From: a virus
IMG/VR virus record: IMGVR_UViG_3300030104_006315
Location: 1-47,792 of that record
DNA: 47,792 bases
Direction: 5' to 3' (one strand)
Shown: positions 1 to 6,457 of the stretch, one piece after another
How the letters are laid out: every line of letters starts with the position of its first letter
Position numbering within the stretch: the first letter of the stretch is position 1
Notes under the pieces: generated by a model
What the model saw: only the letters and a program-made list of their open reading frames with translations
What the model was told of the DNA's origin: nothing
Database searches by the model: none
Program-made: the position numbers and the translations under genes

Positions 1-71
1 GTTGTTACTGCAAATTCAGCGAGTGACTGACCACTACGGCCTTTTAGTTTTTTTCTTAGTGATTTGAACAT
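1..71 (-). CDS. TadE-like prepilin, 5' end only (runs off the window)
   Basis: Only the first 23 codons are in the window. The start at 71 has a good ribosome site (AAGGAG, about 8 bases upstream). The N-terminus is strongly basic (KSLRKKLKGR) and is followed by GQSLAEFAV. This is a prepilin-type site: cleavage after Gly with Glu at +5, followed by the beginning of a hydrophobic stretch, as in TadE/TadG and Flp pseudopilins. If so, the product would be cleaved by a host prepilin peptidase and inserted in the inner membrane. Nothing else can be seen. A type IV pilin-like or unrelated membrane protein is possible. It lies downstream of a terminator and may have its own promoter. Confidence 0.5.
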   Translation of the reverse strand, partial: MFKSLRKKLKGRSGQSLAEFAVT

Positions 72-116
72 TTCAGTTCTCCTTCAAGTTGTTATTGTTA
101 CCTATATAATACAATA

Positions 117-144
117 ATTGTACCACAACCTGTTATTTTACAAA
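117..144 (-). promoter_or_regulatory. possible promoter for the TadE-like gene
   Basis: On the minus strand there is an extended -10 (TGGTACAAT, hexamer at 117-122) with a weak -35 (TTTGTA, 139-144) 16 bases upstream. It lies between the terminator at 202-223 and the start codon at 71. It does not belong to the GCTTGACT family seen at 26-46 kb, so it may be a late or host-type promoter. Confidence 0.3.
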
Positions 145-201
145 CTTTTTTTTATTTTTTTATTTGTGTTGATATTGTTGAACTTAGAGTATAAAATAAA
201 A

Positions 202-223
202 AACCCCACTAAAAAGTGAGGTT
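202..223 (-). terminator. rho-independent terminator of the tail/envelope operon
   Basis: Nine-base-pair stem (AACCTCACT / AGTGGGGTT with one G-T pair), TTTT loop, then a run of T on the minus strand. It sits 30 bases after the stop of the 253-519 gene and ends the long late operon before the TadE-like gene. Confidence 0.8.
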
Positions 224-252
224 TCAAAATGTTACATATGTTACAAACTGTA

Positions 253-519
253 TCAATAAATTACAAATGGTAATTTTGCTGTAACAAATTCCCAAATAAT
301 CATACCTACAAATGTAAATAAACCACCCAACATTGTTGCTAAAGCATCTTTATTACTCCATCCACTTGTTGCATAATAAACATCATATAGTTCTTTACCA
401 AATGAAACTATTAACATTACTATCCATGATTCGGTAATTCCATATACTGCTGCACCACCCATAAAGTGTAGGAACTTATCTGTTCCCCATTGTAACATAA
501 AATCATTAAATTTACTCAT
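253..519 (-). CDS. small membrane protein, YfiM/VanZ-like
   Basis: 88 residues with about three hydrophobic segments (near 20-40, 58-78). The pattern DKFLHFMGGAA, then GKELYDVYY and GWSNKDALATMLGG resembles the DUF2279 (YfiM) membrane family, whose signature is DK..H followed by K-E-x-D and G..(K/R)D....G. The function of that family is not established. The start overlaps the stop of the lipoprotein gene upstream (TAATG), so the two are translationally coupled. A second, distantly similar protein is encoded at 3517-3807 and the two flank the envelope cassette. A role in modifying or protecting the host envelope is inference from the neighbours. Confidence 0.55.
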   Translation of the reverse strand: MSKFNDFMLQWGTDKFLHFMGGAAVYGITESWIVMLIVSFGKELYDVYYATSGWSNKDALATMLGGLFTFVGMIIWEFVTAKLPFVIY

Positions 520-1088
520 TAATATACTCCTTGATAAAATGTAGCTTCTGGATTTGTACCCACTTCCAAGTTTTGAAAAATAATTATACCATGTTGCATT
601 ATGTCAGCATATGGATTATAAAAATAACCATCCACCATACCATCTACCTTACCATCCTCGTACTTAGTAATTGCACCTTGTCCAAATTCTGTGTAATCGG
701 ATAGACCTACAATTTCTAGTGTTACTCTACCACTTGTAGTTTCTAATAATGATGGATCAGCTTCTGTACCACCTATGTATATCTTCTCATCTATAAGTTG
801 TCCATTGTCTGCTCCATTATTATCATACATAATCAAAGCATAATGTTCTTTTTCAGGTGAGACTCTACCAAACTCTTTTTGAAAGTGAACCACAAATATC
901 TTTTTTATAGAACCATCTTCTTGTACTGTAGATGCTCCATATGTAGTTACACTTTCATAATATTCACGAGGTACAATTTCTGAACCATTAACATACATTT
1001 GAATGTTTTCTTCTAACGGTTCTTCTACTCTGTCATCTTCACAACTAAGTGAAAATAATAAAAAAGAAAGTAAAAGTAGTTTTTTCAT
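519..1088 (-). CDS. lipoprotein, function unknown
   Basis: 189 residues. The N-terminus MKKLLLLSFLLFSLSCEDD is a classical type II signal peptide with lipobox LSLSC and Cys16 as lipidation site. The Asp residues at +2/+3 would favour inner-membrane retention in enterobacteria, but other phyla differ. The mature part is acidic, rich in Tyr, Gly and beta-strand-like segments, with no Cys and no domain that I recognise. It is coupled to 253-519 and follows the thioredoxin-like gene by 9 bases. A lipoprotein in a late phage operon fits superinfection exclusion or envelope modification, as for known phage lipoprotein morons, but this is inference. Confidence 0.6.
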   Translation of the reverse strand: MKKLLLLSFLLFSLSCEDDRVEEPLEENIQMYVNGSEIVPREYYESVTTYGASTVQEDGSIKKIFVVHFQKEFGRVSPEKEHYALIMYDNNGADNGQLIDEKIYIGGTEADPSLLETTSGRVTLEIVGLSDYTEFGQGAITKYEDGKVDGMVDGYFYNPYADIMQHGIIIFQNLEVGTNPEATFYQGVY

Positions 1089-1097
1089 TTTTTTCTC

Positions 1098-1472
1098 CTA
1101 AAATACATCTTCTGATAAAATATCATCTATGGCACCTTTTATATCTTTATTACTGATATCTAATTCACCATCCATATCAGCCTTCCAAGTTTCTTTCTTA
1201 GAACCATCATAGAATAATGCCATTGATGGAAAGTTTCTAAATCTTAATTTCTTTACAACCTTTGGAGCATCTTCACTCTTGACTCTAATTATTTTACAAT
1301 CTTGATATCCACTAACACCCTTCAGTATCTTTTCATCTACATCTTGTTCTTGCCATTCAGATGAAAAGATAGCAACTACTATTCCACCATTGATTTCTGA
1401 TTTAAAGTTCTTGTCATTTACTTGTGAAAATGCAACAGACAGGAATAGTAATAATGTTAATATGTTTTTCAT
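1098..1472 (-). CDS. exported thioredoxin-fold protein without CXXC
   Basis: 124 residues. A signal peptide (KNILTLLLFLSVAFSQ) suggests export, with cleavage after FSQ or nearby. The mature part looks like a thioredoxin fold: beta strand GIVVAIFSSEWQEQD where the active-site CXXC would be expected, then CKIIRVKSEDAPKVVKKLRF and the cis-Pro element RNFPSMALFYDGSKKETW. Both catalytic Cys are absent; the position reads SSEWQEQD. One Cys remains (DCKII). Redox catalysis is therefore unlikely. Binding or chaperone use is possible. It lies between the lipoprotein gene and the MshEN-domain gene, 9 bases from each. Confidence 0.55.
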   Translation of the reverse strand: MKNILTLLLFLSVAFSQVNDKNFKSEINGGIVVAIFSSEWQEQDVDEKILKGVSGYQDCKIIRVKSEDAPKVVKKLRFRNFPSMALFYDGSKKETWKADMDGELDISNKDIKGAIDDILSEDVF

Positions 1473-1481
1473 AACAAACTC

Positions 1482-2138
1482 CTATTTATCCCTTTTCCTT
1501 CGTTCAAGATCTTTGATATCTTTTTGTAATTCTTTGATGAGTTCTTCATACTCATCTAATACATCATATACAGCATCCATATCTTCTTGTAGACCTCCAA
1601 CTTGGTTCTTATATTGTTCATATGACCGTGGCCAGTTATGACCATCAGGTTTGGATGGATATTCATCCGTAAAAATCTTTTCTATATCTATCTTTGGTAA
1701 TTCTTTTGCCTCTTCAATTTCACCTTGTAGAGTATACCACATACCAATCAATGATGCCAATCCTGTTCCAGCTGCTATCATTGTTTGAACAGATAATGTA
1801 AATTTAGTATCCAATACTTTATCCTCTGATAATTCAATTGGTTCTTTTTTCTTAGGTTTTTCAACTGGAGGTATATCCTTTACCTCAGGTTTTATTTGTA
1901 CAGATATTGGTTCGTTATGAATTTCTTCGTGTTTCTCTTCGTGCTTTTCTGTGTCTGAATCGTGATTTAATAATGCGTTAGTGATGTCATCAAAATCACA
2001 AAACCCTTGATCTACAAGTATTTCACCAAGAGTGCGTTTGTCACCCTTAACTTGAACTTGTAAGGCTTTGTTTAGTTGTCTTTTAGTAATAATATCCTCA
2101 TCACACAACAACTTACCGATTTTGATGTCACCATTCAT
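1482..2138 (-). CDS. MshEN (GspE N-terminal) domain protein with membrane segment and coiled coil
   Basis: 218 residues. Residues about 4-60 (IKIGKLLCDEDIITKRQLNKAL then RTLGEILVDQGFCDFDDI) fit the repeated 'LG.iLv..g.it..ql..AL..Q' pattern of the MshEN / type II secretion GspE N-terminal domain, which in some ATPases binds c-di-GMP. No ATPase domain follows. There is a His/Glu-rich linker, a Lys/Pro/Glu-rich stretch, a hydrophobic segment (MIAAGTGLASLIGMWYTL, about residues 117-135) and a C-terminal coiled coil (about 175-215). It looks like a membrane-anchored adaptor rather than a motor. Direct TAA-ATG contact with the Cys-rich micro-ORF upstream suggests coupling. Confidence 0.5.
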   Translation of the reverse strand: MNGDIKIGKLLCDEDIITKRQLNKALQVQVKGDKRTLGEILVDQGFCDFDDITNALLNHDSDTEKHEEKHEEIHNEPISVQIKPEVKDIPPVEKPKKKEPIELSEDKVLDTKFTLSVQTMIAAGTGLASLIGMWYTLQGEIEEAKELPKIDIEKIFTDEYPSKPDGHNWPRSYEQYKNQVGGLQEDMDAVYDVLDEYEELIKELQKDIKDLERRKRDK

Positions 2139-2189
2139 TTAATTACCACAATTACAATTTACACAATCACATCCACAACAGTCACACAT
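2139..2189 (-). CDS. 16-residue Cys-rich micropeptide (CxC repeats)
   Basis: Translation is MCDCCGCDCVNCNCGN: seven Cys in 16 residues, arranged as CxC and CC motifs as in metallothionein metal clusters. It has a strong ribosome site (TAGGAGA, 6 bases before ATG), starts 9 bases after the outer-membrane protein gene stops, and its TAA is directly followed by the ATG of the next gene. The position in the operon and the ribosome site argue for real translation, or for a leader peptide coupling the next gene. A chance ORF cannot be excluded at this length. Confidence 0.5.
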   Translation of the reverse strand: MCDCCGCDCVNCNCGN

Positions 2190-2198
2190 AATTATCTC

Positions 2199-3494
2199 CT
2201 AGTTTAAGAATTGATAATTAAGACCAAATTTAATATCATATGCTGGTCTTTCCCAATAATACAGATAACGACCTTCAGTAAATACACCTAAGTTCTCTTT
2301 TATTTTTACACCTAAGATAGCACCAATGTCATAATCATTCCAATCGTGCCACATTGGATTCATATACATAAAATCACTTGCTTCACCACCCTCTTCTAAA
2401 TGAGTTTGATAATGAGCAGCATTATGATAGGCATGTTTTGAATGACCATAGTGATAAGGTAGCCAATTACCCCAAGCATGTAACCACCACTTTTCATCAT
2501 AGTGATACCAATCAACACCTAAAACTAAAGATGTTTCACTTTGATATCCTAAGTCTTTTTTAACACCACCTATGTAATTTTCTAACATTTTTGGAAAGTG
2601 GTAAATAAAATATTCTCTATCTGTATAAGCAAATATTCTACCTGACTCATCTCTCCACAACCAATCATGTCCCCAATATTCACCACCTTCATTCCAAAAA
2701 GGACCAGAGCCTTCAACTTCTCTGATCTCTCCTGTTTCAGGATCTACTTCATAAAGTGTTCTTTTTTTCCAACCAGTTGGTGAGTTCGGGTCAATCATAG
2801 TTGAGTCATACCACATATTATCATCAATACCAAAAGCATCTTCAGCAAAATTCCACCATTGTCCTTTATACCAAGTAGTATCAAGAACCATAGCATCAAA
2901 TCCATATACAGGATGTTGTCTGTGTTTTAGACCAACAGAAAAGTGTAGTTTATTAGATAGTGCTTCAGGTGTAAGATGTATACGAATATCACCTTGACCG
3001 TAAGCAATATCTTCAAGACCTAACTCTGTCCATCCAACTTTTGCCATAACCCAATCACCAATATACCGCAACCAATATTCTTGGTTTAGATATTCATTAC
3101 CCCATTGTCTACCTTGTGAGAATCTGATTAAGTATTCCCAACCCTTTACAGGACCAAATGTCGCACTTTCATTTGCGTTCTGTTCTGAGCCATCATACCA
3201 AGTTCCACCTCTACCAGCAGACTTAACACCTCGTTTGGGTTCGTATTGAAATCTACCAATCTTACGAAGTCCAAATGATGTTTGGAAATCAGGTTTTAAT
3301 TCTCTTTCAGTTCGTTCTACTTGCAACACACCAGTTGATAGACCACCAACAATGGCAAATCTATCGTCTTGATAGCGAGGAGCATTTAAACTAAAACTTG
3401 AATAAGCTGTGGAATACTTAAAAAAGTTAGTAAAAAAGTTCTGACTAAACAAAGATGAGGATAGCAGTATCCCTAATATAATTTTCTTTAACAT
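2199..3494 (-). CDS. exported protein, probable outer-membrane beta-barrel
   Basis: 431 residues from the ATG at 3494, chosen because AGGAGAAAACAG precedes it and a signal peptide follows at once (MLKKIILGILLSSSLFSQ); a longer reading frame upstream lacks both. The mature protein is rich in Trp, Tyr and Gly with alternating strand-like segments (WLRYIGDWVMAKVGW, YDIGAILGVKIKENLGVF, FTEGRYLYYW) and ends in FGLNYQFLN, as in outer-membrane barrels. The middle (about 210-300) is a loop-like region with WYDST and WNEGGEYWGHDW. No known phage porin is recognised. It may have come from a host and might change the receptor landscape of the infected cell. Confidence 0.55.
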   Translation of the reverse strand: MLKKIILGILLSSSLFSQNFFTNFFKYSTAYSSFSLNAPRYQDDRFAIVGGLSTGVLQVERTERELKPDFQTSFGLRKIGRFQYEPKRGVKSAGRGGTWYDGSEQNANESATFGPVKGWEYLIRFSQGRQWGNEYLNQEYWLRYIGDWVMAKVGWTELGLEDIAYGQGDIRIHLTPEALSNKLHFSVGLKHRQHPVYGFDAMVLDTTWYKGQWWNFAEDAFGIDDNMWYDSTMIDPNSPTGWKKRTLYEVDPETGEIREVEGSGPFWNEGGEYWGHDWLWRDESGRIFAYTDREYFIYHFPKMLENYIGGVKKDLGYQSETSLVLGVDWYHYDEKWWLHAWGNWLPYHYGHSKHAYHNAAHYQTHLEEGGEASDFMYMNPMWHDWNDYDIGAILGVKIKENLGVFTEGRYLYYWERPAYDIKFGLNYQFLN

Positions 3495-3516
3495 CTGTTT
3501 TCTCCTAAAGTTAATT

Positions 3517-3807
3517 TTAAAGAACCATCCACCACGCTGCACCAACTTCAACTATTATGTCGGCTGCCGTGTTCCAAGCCCATTTCTTTTTACTACCATA
3601 GACTCTCCAGTCCTCTATGATATATTCAAATATTTCCCATGCAATTCCAATGATTAATACCCAAAGAACTGCCCATAAGTCGGATGAACCCAACCATTGA
3701 GCTATTTTTGCAATAAATAAACCAGCTGCTATGTGATATGATGTCCAATGGTCAAGTTGACCTGAATCTAATTGCCATTGTACGATTTTATTAAAGGGTG
3801 TATTCAT
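3517..3807 (-). CDS. small membrane protein, VanZ/DUF2238-like
   Basis: 96 residues with two or three hydrophobic helices. The motifs are H..AG (SYHIAAGLF), IAWEIFEYIIEDW and KKWAWNTAADIIVEVGAAWW. The order His..., W-E-x-x-E and N-T-x-x-D-I is that of VanZ-like/DUF2238 membrane proteins. Function unknown. ATATTTATA lies 20 bases upstream of the start, with AGGAGAAA as ribosome site. It begins the distal envelope cassette immediately after the tail-fibre genes and is a remote counterpart of the protein at 253-519. Confidence 0.5.
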   Translation of the reverse strand: MNTPFNKIVQWQLDSGQLDHWTSYHIAAGLFIAKIAQWLGSSDLWAVLWVLIIGIAWEIFEYIIEDWRVYGSKKKWAWNTAADIIVEVGAAWWMVL

Positions 3808-3830
3808 AATATTTCTCCTATATAAATATG

Positions 3831-4649
3831 TTAATAATCCATTCTTAATAAGAACTTCATAGGTAATTTTTTACTTTTTGGTATTGGTTTTGATAATTTA
3901 GCATAACCAATTAAACCATTTTGGTCATCATATAATCCTATTTCTGATATATAATTTGGAAAATCACTACCCGTCAAATTATCTTTTAATTGACCTAATC
4001 CATTTCTATGAAAGGTAGTAACATTAGTTGTATTATTAAGTTCATTTGGTTGTGTGTCACAAGTCCACTCATAAGTGTTAATAGTATGTATTCCTTGATA
4101 ATTAATCTCATAATTACCACTAGTAACATCTGTATAATCATTTGTTCCATCAAAAGATGCTGTTTCAGTAATAGTAAACACTCCTATATCATAAAATATA
4201 TTGCCAACATAATTGTCTTGAGATGATAAAGCAGATACCGATTGCGAAAAAGTAGCATTTGTAGAAAAAAGATTTCCATTACTATCGTCTACTATTCTAG
4301 CACCAGTTGTAGTATCATTCAAAACAAAGCTACCTTTTTTTATACCCTCATCAAATTTTGATTGTGGAATAAAAATAATAGAGCCACTTTCGTAAAATTT
4401 ATTTAAAAAAGTTTTTTTACCAGTGCCGTCATTTCCTATTGTAAATGATTCATTAAAAGTCGTTTCATTTATATGTGAACCACTAAAATAAAAATTTATA
4501 CGAGCAAAATCGTAGTAACTTTTAGATACAGAATTAGATGAGGCTGATAAAAATTGATGTCGTGTTATATCAGACTGAGTTAGGTTAAAAGTCTTATTAG
4601 ACTTATACTCATAAGTGTTTTGATTATTAGTTGTGAATTGTTTATACAT
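3831..4649 (-). CDS. tail-fibre or virion protein, C-terminal module shared with neighbour
   Basis: 272 residues, rich in Asn, Thr, Ser and aromatic residues, without signal peptide. The C-terminus (YISEIGLYDDQNGLIGYAKL, then LSKPIPKSKKLPMKFLLRMDY) closely parallels that of the 354-residue protein at 4659-5723 (FISEVGLYDNQNALLAVGRL). Both also share an N-terminal region ending in '.KSYYD/YN'. They are paralogous ends of fibre-like proteins. The composition and the place at the end of the baseplate/tail operon suggest a fibre or adhesin. The receptor is unknown. Confidence 0.55.
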   Translation of the reverse strand: MYKQFTTNNQNTYEYKSNKTFNLTQSDITRHQFLSASSNSVSKSYYDFARINFYFSGSHINETTFNESFTIGNDGTGKKTFLNKFYESGSIIFIPQSKFDEGIKKGSFVLNDTTTGARIVDDSNGNLFSTNATFSQSVSALSSQDNYVGNIFYDIGVFTITETASFDGTNDYTDVTSGNYEINYQGIHTINTYEWTCDTQPNELNNTTNVTTFHRNGLGQLKDNLTGSDFPNYISEIGLYDDQNGLIGYAKLSKPIPKSKKLPMKFLLRMDY

Positions 4650-4658
4650 TCCATAACA

Positions 4659-5723
4659 TTAGTAAGTCAAACGAACCTTGACAATTGCTTCAGAACTAAA
4701 GTTCTTATTTATTGGAGAACTTAATCTACCAACAGCCAATAAAGCATTTTGATTATCATATAATCCAACTTCACTAATAAAAGTCTGTGGATTTGTTACC
4801 ATATCACTATGTCTTATCTTATAAGTTGAACCACTCCAAAAGGTTATATTTTGTGATAGGTTATATTCACTAGCTTTAGCTCTACAAAAATAATCATAGA
4901 TATATTGTTGTTCTTCTGAACGAATTGTTATTGAACCCTTTTGTATAGCAGTTCTAATCTTGTTAGCGTTATCAGCTGCATCTGCAATTCTAAGGTCTGG
5001 TGCCAACCCATTACCAGTATTAGTAACTCCATGACCACTTCCACTTGTTACATAATTAGGATCACCAGGTAAACTTGATGAAAGAGCATTAGCACTTAGC
5101 ACCATTAGACCAGCATCAGGATAAAAGAAACCATAAGTTTTAGAAGTATATGCTTCTTTAACATTTCCAGCAGAACCAGATACAACATGATATCTTGGAC
5201 CGAATGGAGCAGATTCAGCATCTTCATTTTTAGAATCATCAGTTAATGATATAGCATGAGCAGCTCCATTAGACAATGAACCAGAGAGAGTTACTGTCCA
5301 AGTGCCAGGATTTAATCTATCTTTCATTTGTAATCTTTCAGCAGCAACAATATATACATCTGACTGACTTACAGCATTGGCACCGTTAGTGCCGTCAATC
5401 ATTATAAAACCAGTTCCATCTCTTAATTTTTCAGCATTTGTTTCTGTAAAATTATAAAATTGTTTATAGATAGCTTGAGTAGTCCCCTCTACAGTTGTTG
5501 ACTGTTCAGCACTACCACTACCTTCGATGTGACCATAAGTTACACTAAACATGTCTTTACTATTGTGTTGTAAATTATAGTAGTAAGATTTTTGTGTGGT
5601 AGATAGTGAAGAGGTTGTGAAGCTGGAACCAGCAAGTGTTCCAAGACCACCATCAAAAAATCCGTTAGTCACAGTAATCTGTGTTGTTATAGTGTCCTCT
5701 GCTATATTAAATGTTTTCATCAT
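4659..5723 (-). CDS. tail-fibre or virion protein, paralogue of 3831-4649
   Basis: 354 residues; translation may start at either of two adjacent ATG codons (5723 or 5720). It is rich in Ser, Thr, Gly and Asn. The C-terminal module (FISEVGLYDNQNALLAVGRL) is shared with the next gene and resembles the ends of phage fibre proteins, in which such modules help in trimerisation or assembly. It begins 10 bases after the 222-residue structural gene. Size and composition fit a virion protein; no enzymatic motif is seen. Confidence 0.55.
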   Translation of the reverse strand: MMKTFNIAEDTITTQITVTNGFFDGGLGTLAGSSFTTSSLSTTQKSYYYNLQHNSKDMFSVTYGHIEGSGSAEQSTTVEGTTQAIYKQFYNFTETNAEKLRDGTGFIMIDGTNGANAVSQSDVYIVAAERLQMKDRLNPGTWTVTLSGSLSNGAAHAISLTDDSKNEDAESAPFGPRYHVVSGSAGNVKEAYTSKTYGFFYPDAGLMVLSANALSSSLPGDPNYVTSGSGHGVTNTGNGLAPDLRIADAADNANKIRTAIQKGSITIRSEEQQYIYDYFCRAKASEYNLSQNITFWSGSTYKIRHSDMVTNPQTFISEVGLYDNQNALLAVGRLSSPINKNFSSEAIVKVRLTY

Positions 5724-5733
5724 GGCTCAAATC

Positions 5734-6402
5734 CTACGCTGTTGTATTATTAGCTTCTATGGTTACGGTTACAAATGCTGGAGCAGAACCATCTCTTGTT
5801 ATTTCAACACCAATAGACCTTTGTGTGGTTATCTGCTGTGGTCTTGCATTTATTATTAATTCACTTTGATTCGTAATTGTAGCAATTACAGGATCAGGAT
5901 GGTCAAATGATGGCAAGTTAGTAGCACTAAAACCACCACCGATGGTCACTTGTTGTGGTGTTATTCCTGTAGAAGTTAAACCTCTAATATCTAATACCTT
6001 AAAAGTATACTCAGCACCTCGAACATTTGGAAAAACTCTTGGAATTATTGTAATAGGATTACTCTCAGTTTCACCAGGAATTTTACTTATCGTAACTGAA
6101 GTACCACTTGTTACAGTAATAAAAGAAAAGTTTTGTACATTTCTTTCACCTTCACCGTATAATCTATACCTTAAAAAAACATTATCATCAGGTACGGCTT
6201 CTAACATTGGAAGATTAGTTATTGCACTTCCATAAGCACTAGAACCAGACGGATGGTCTGCATTATAAAGTGTGTAGTCTACACCTGTATCTCCAAAAGC
6301 ATATTGTGTGACTCCTAGTGGTTGTCCATTTGCTAACTTCTGTCGACCTAACTTAGTTAAGATGGCATCCACTATTACAGTATCATTATCTAAAATTCCC
6401 AT
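5734..6402 (-). CDS. virion structural protein (tail/fibre-associated)
   Basis: 222 residues. The start (DAILTKLGRQKLANG, then YAFGDTGVDYTLYN) is a pattern that I know from structural proteins of marine T4-like phages. The rest is beta-rich with a Gly/Thr-rich tail. It probably belongs to the tail fibre or baseplate periphery. A 55-base spacer separates it from the 1608-residue gene, longer than elsewhere in this operon, and contains AT-rich ATATATTTATAG that could be a late promoter element. Confidence 0.55.
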   Translation of the reverse strand: MGILDNDTVIVDAILTKLGRQKLANGQPLGVTQYAFGDTGVDYTLYNADHPSGSSAYGSAITNLPMLEAVPDDNVFLRYRLYGEGERNVQNFSFITVTSGTSVTISKIPGETESNPITIIPRVFPNVRGAEYTFKVLDIRGLTSTGITPQQVTIGGGFSATNLPSFDHPDPVIATITNQSELIINARPQQITTQRSIGVEITRDGSAPAFVTVTIEANNTTA

Positions 6403-6457
6403 AATTGTAATCCTTGTATTAAATTATATCTAACTATAAATATATCCAAAATTTATT

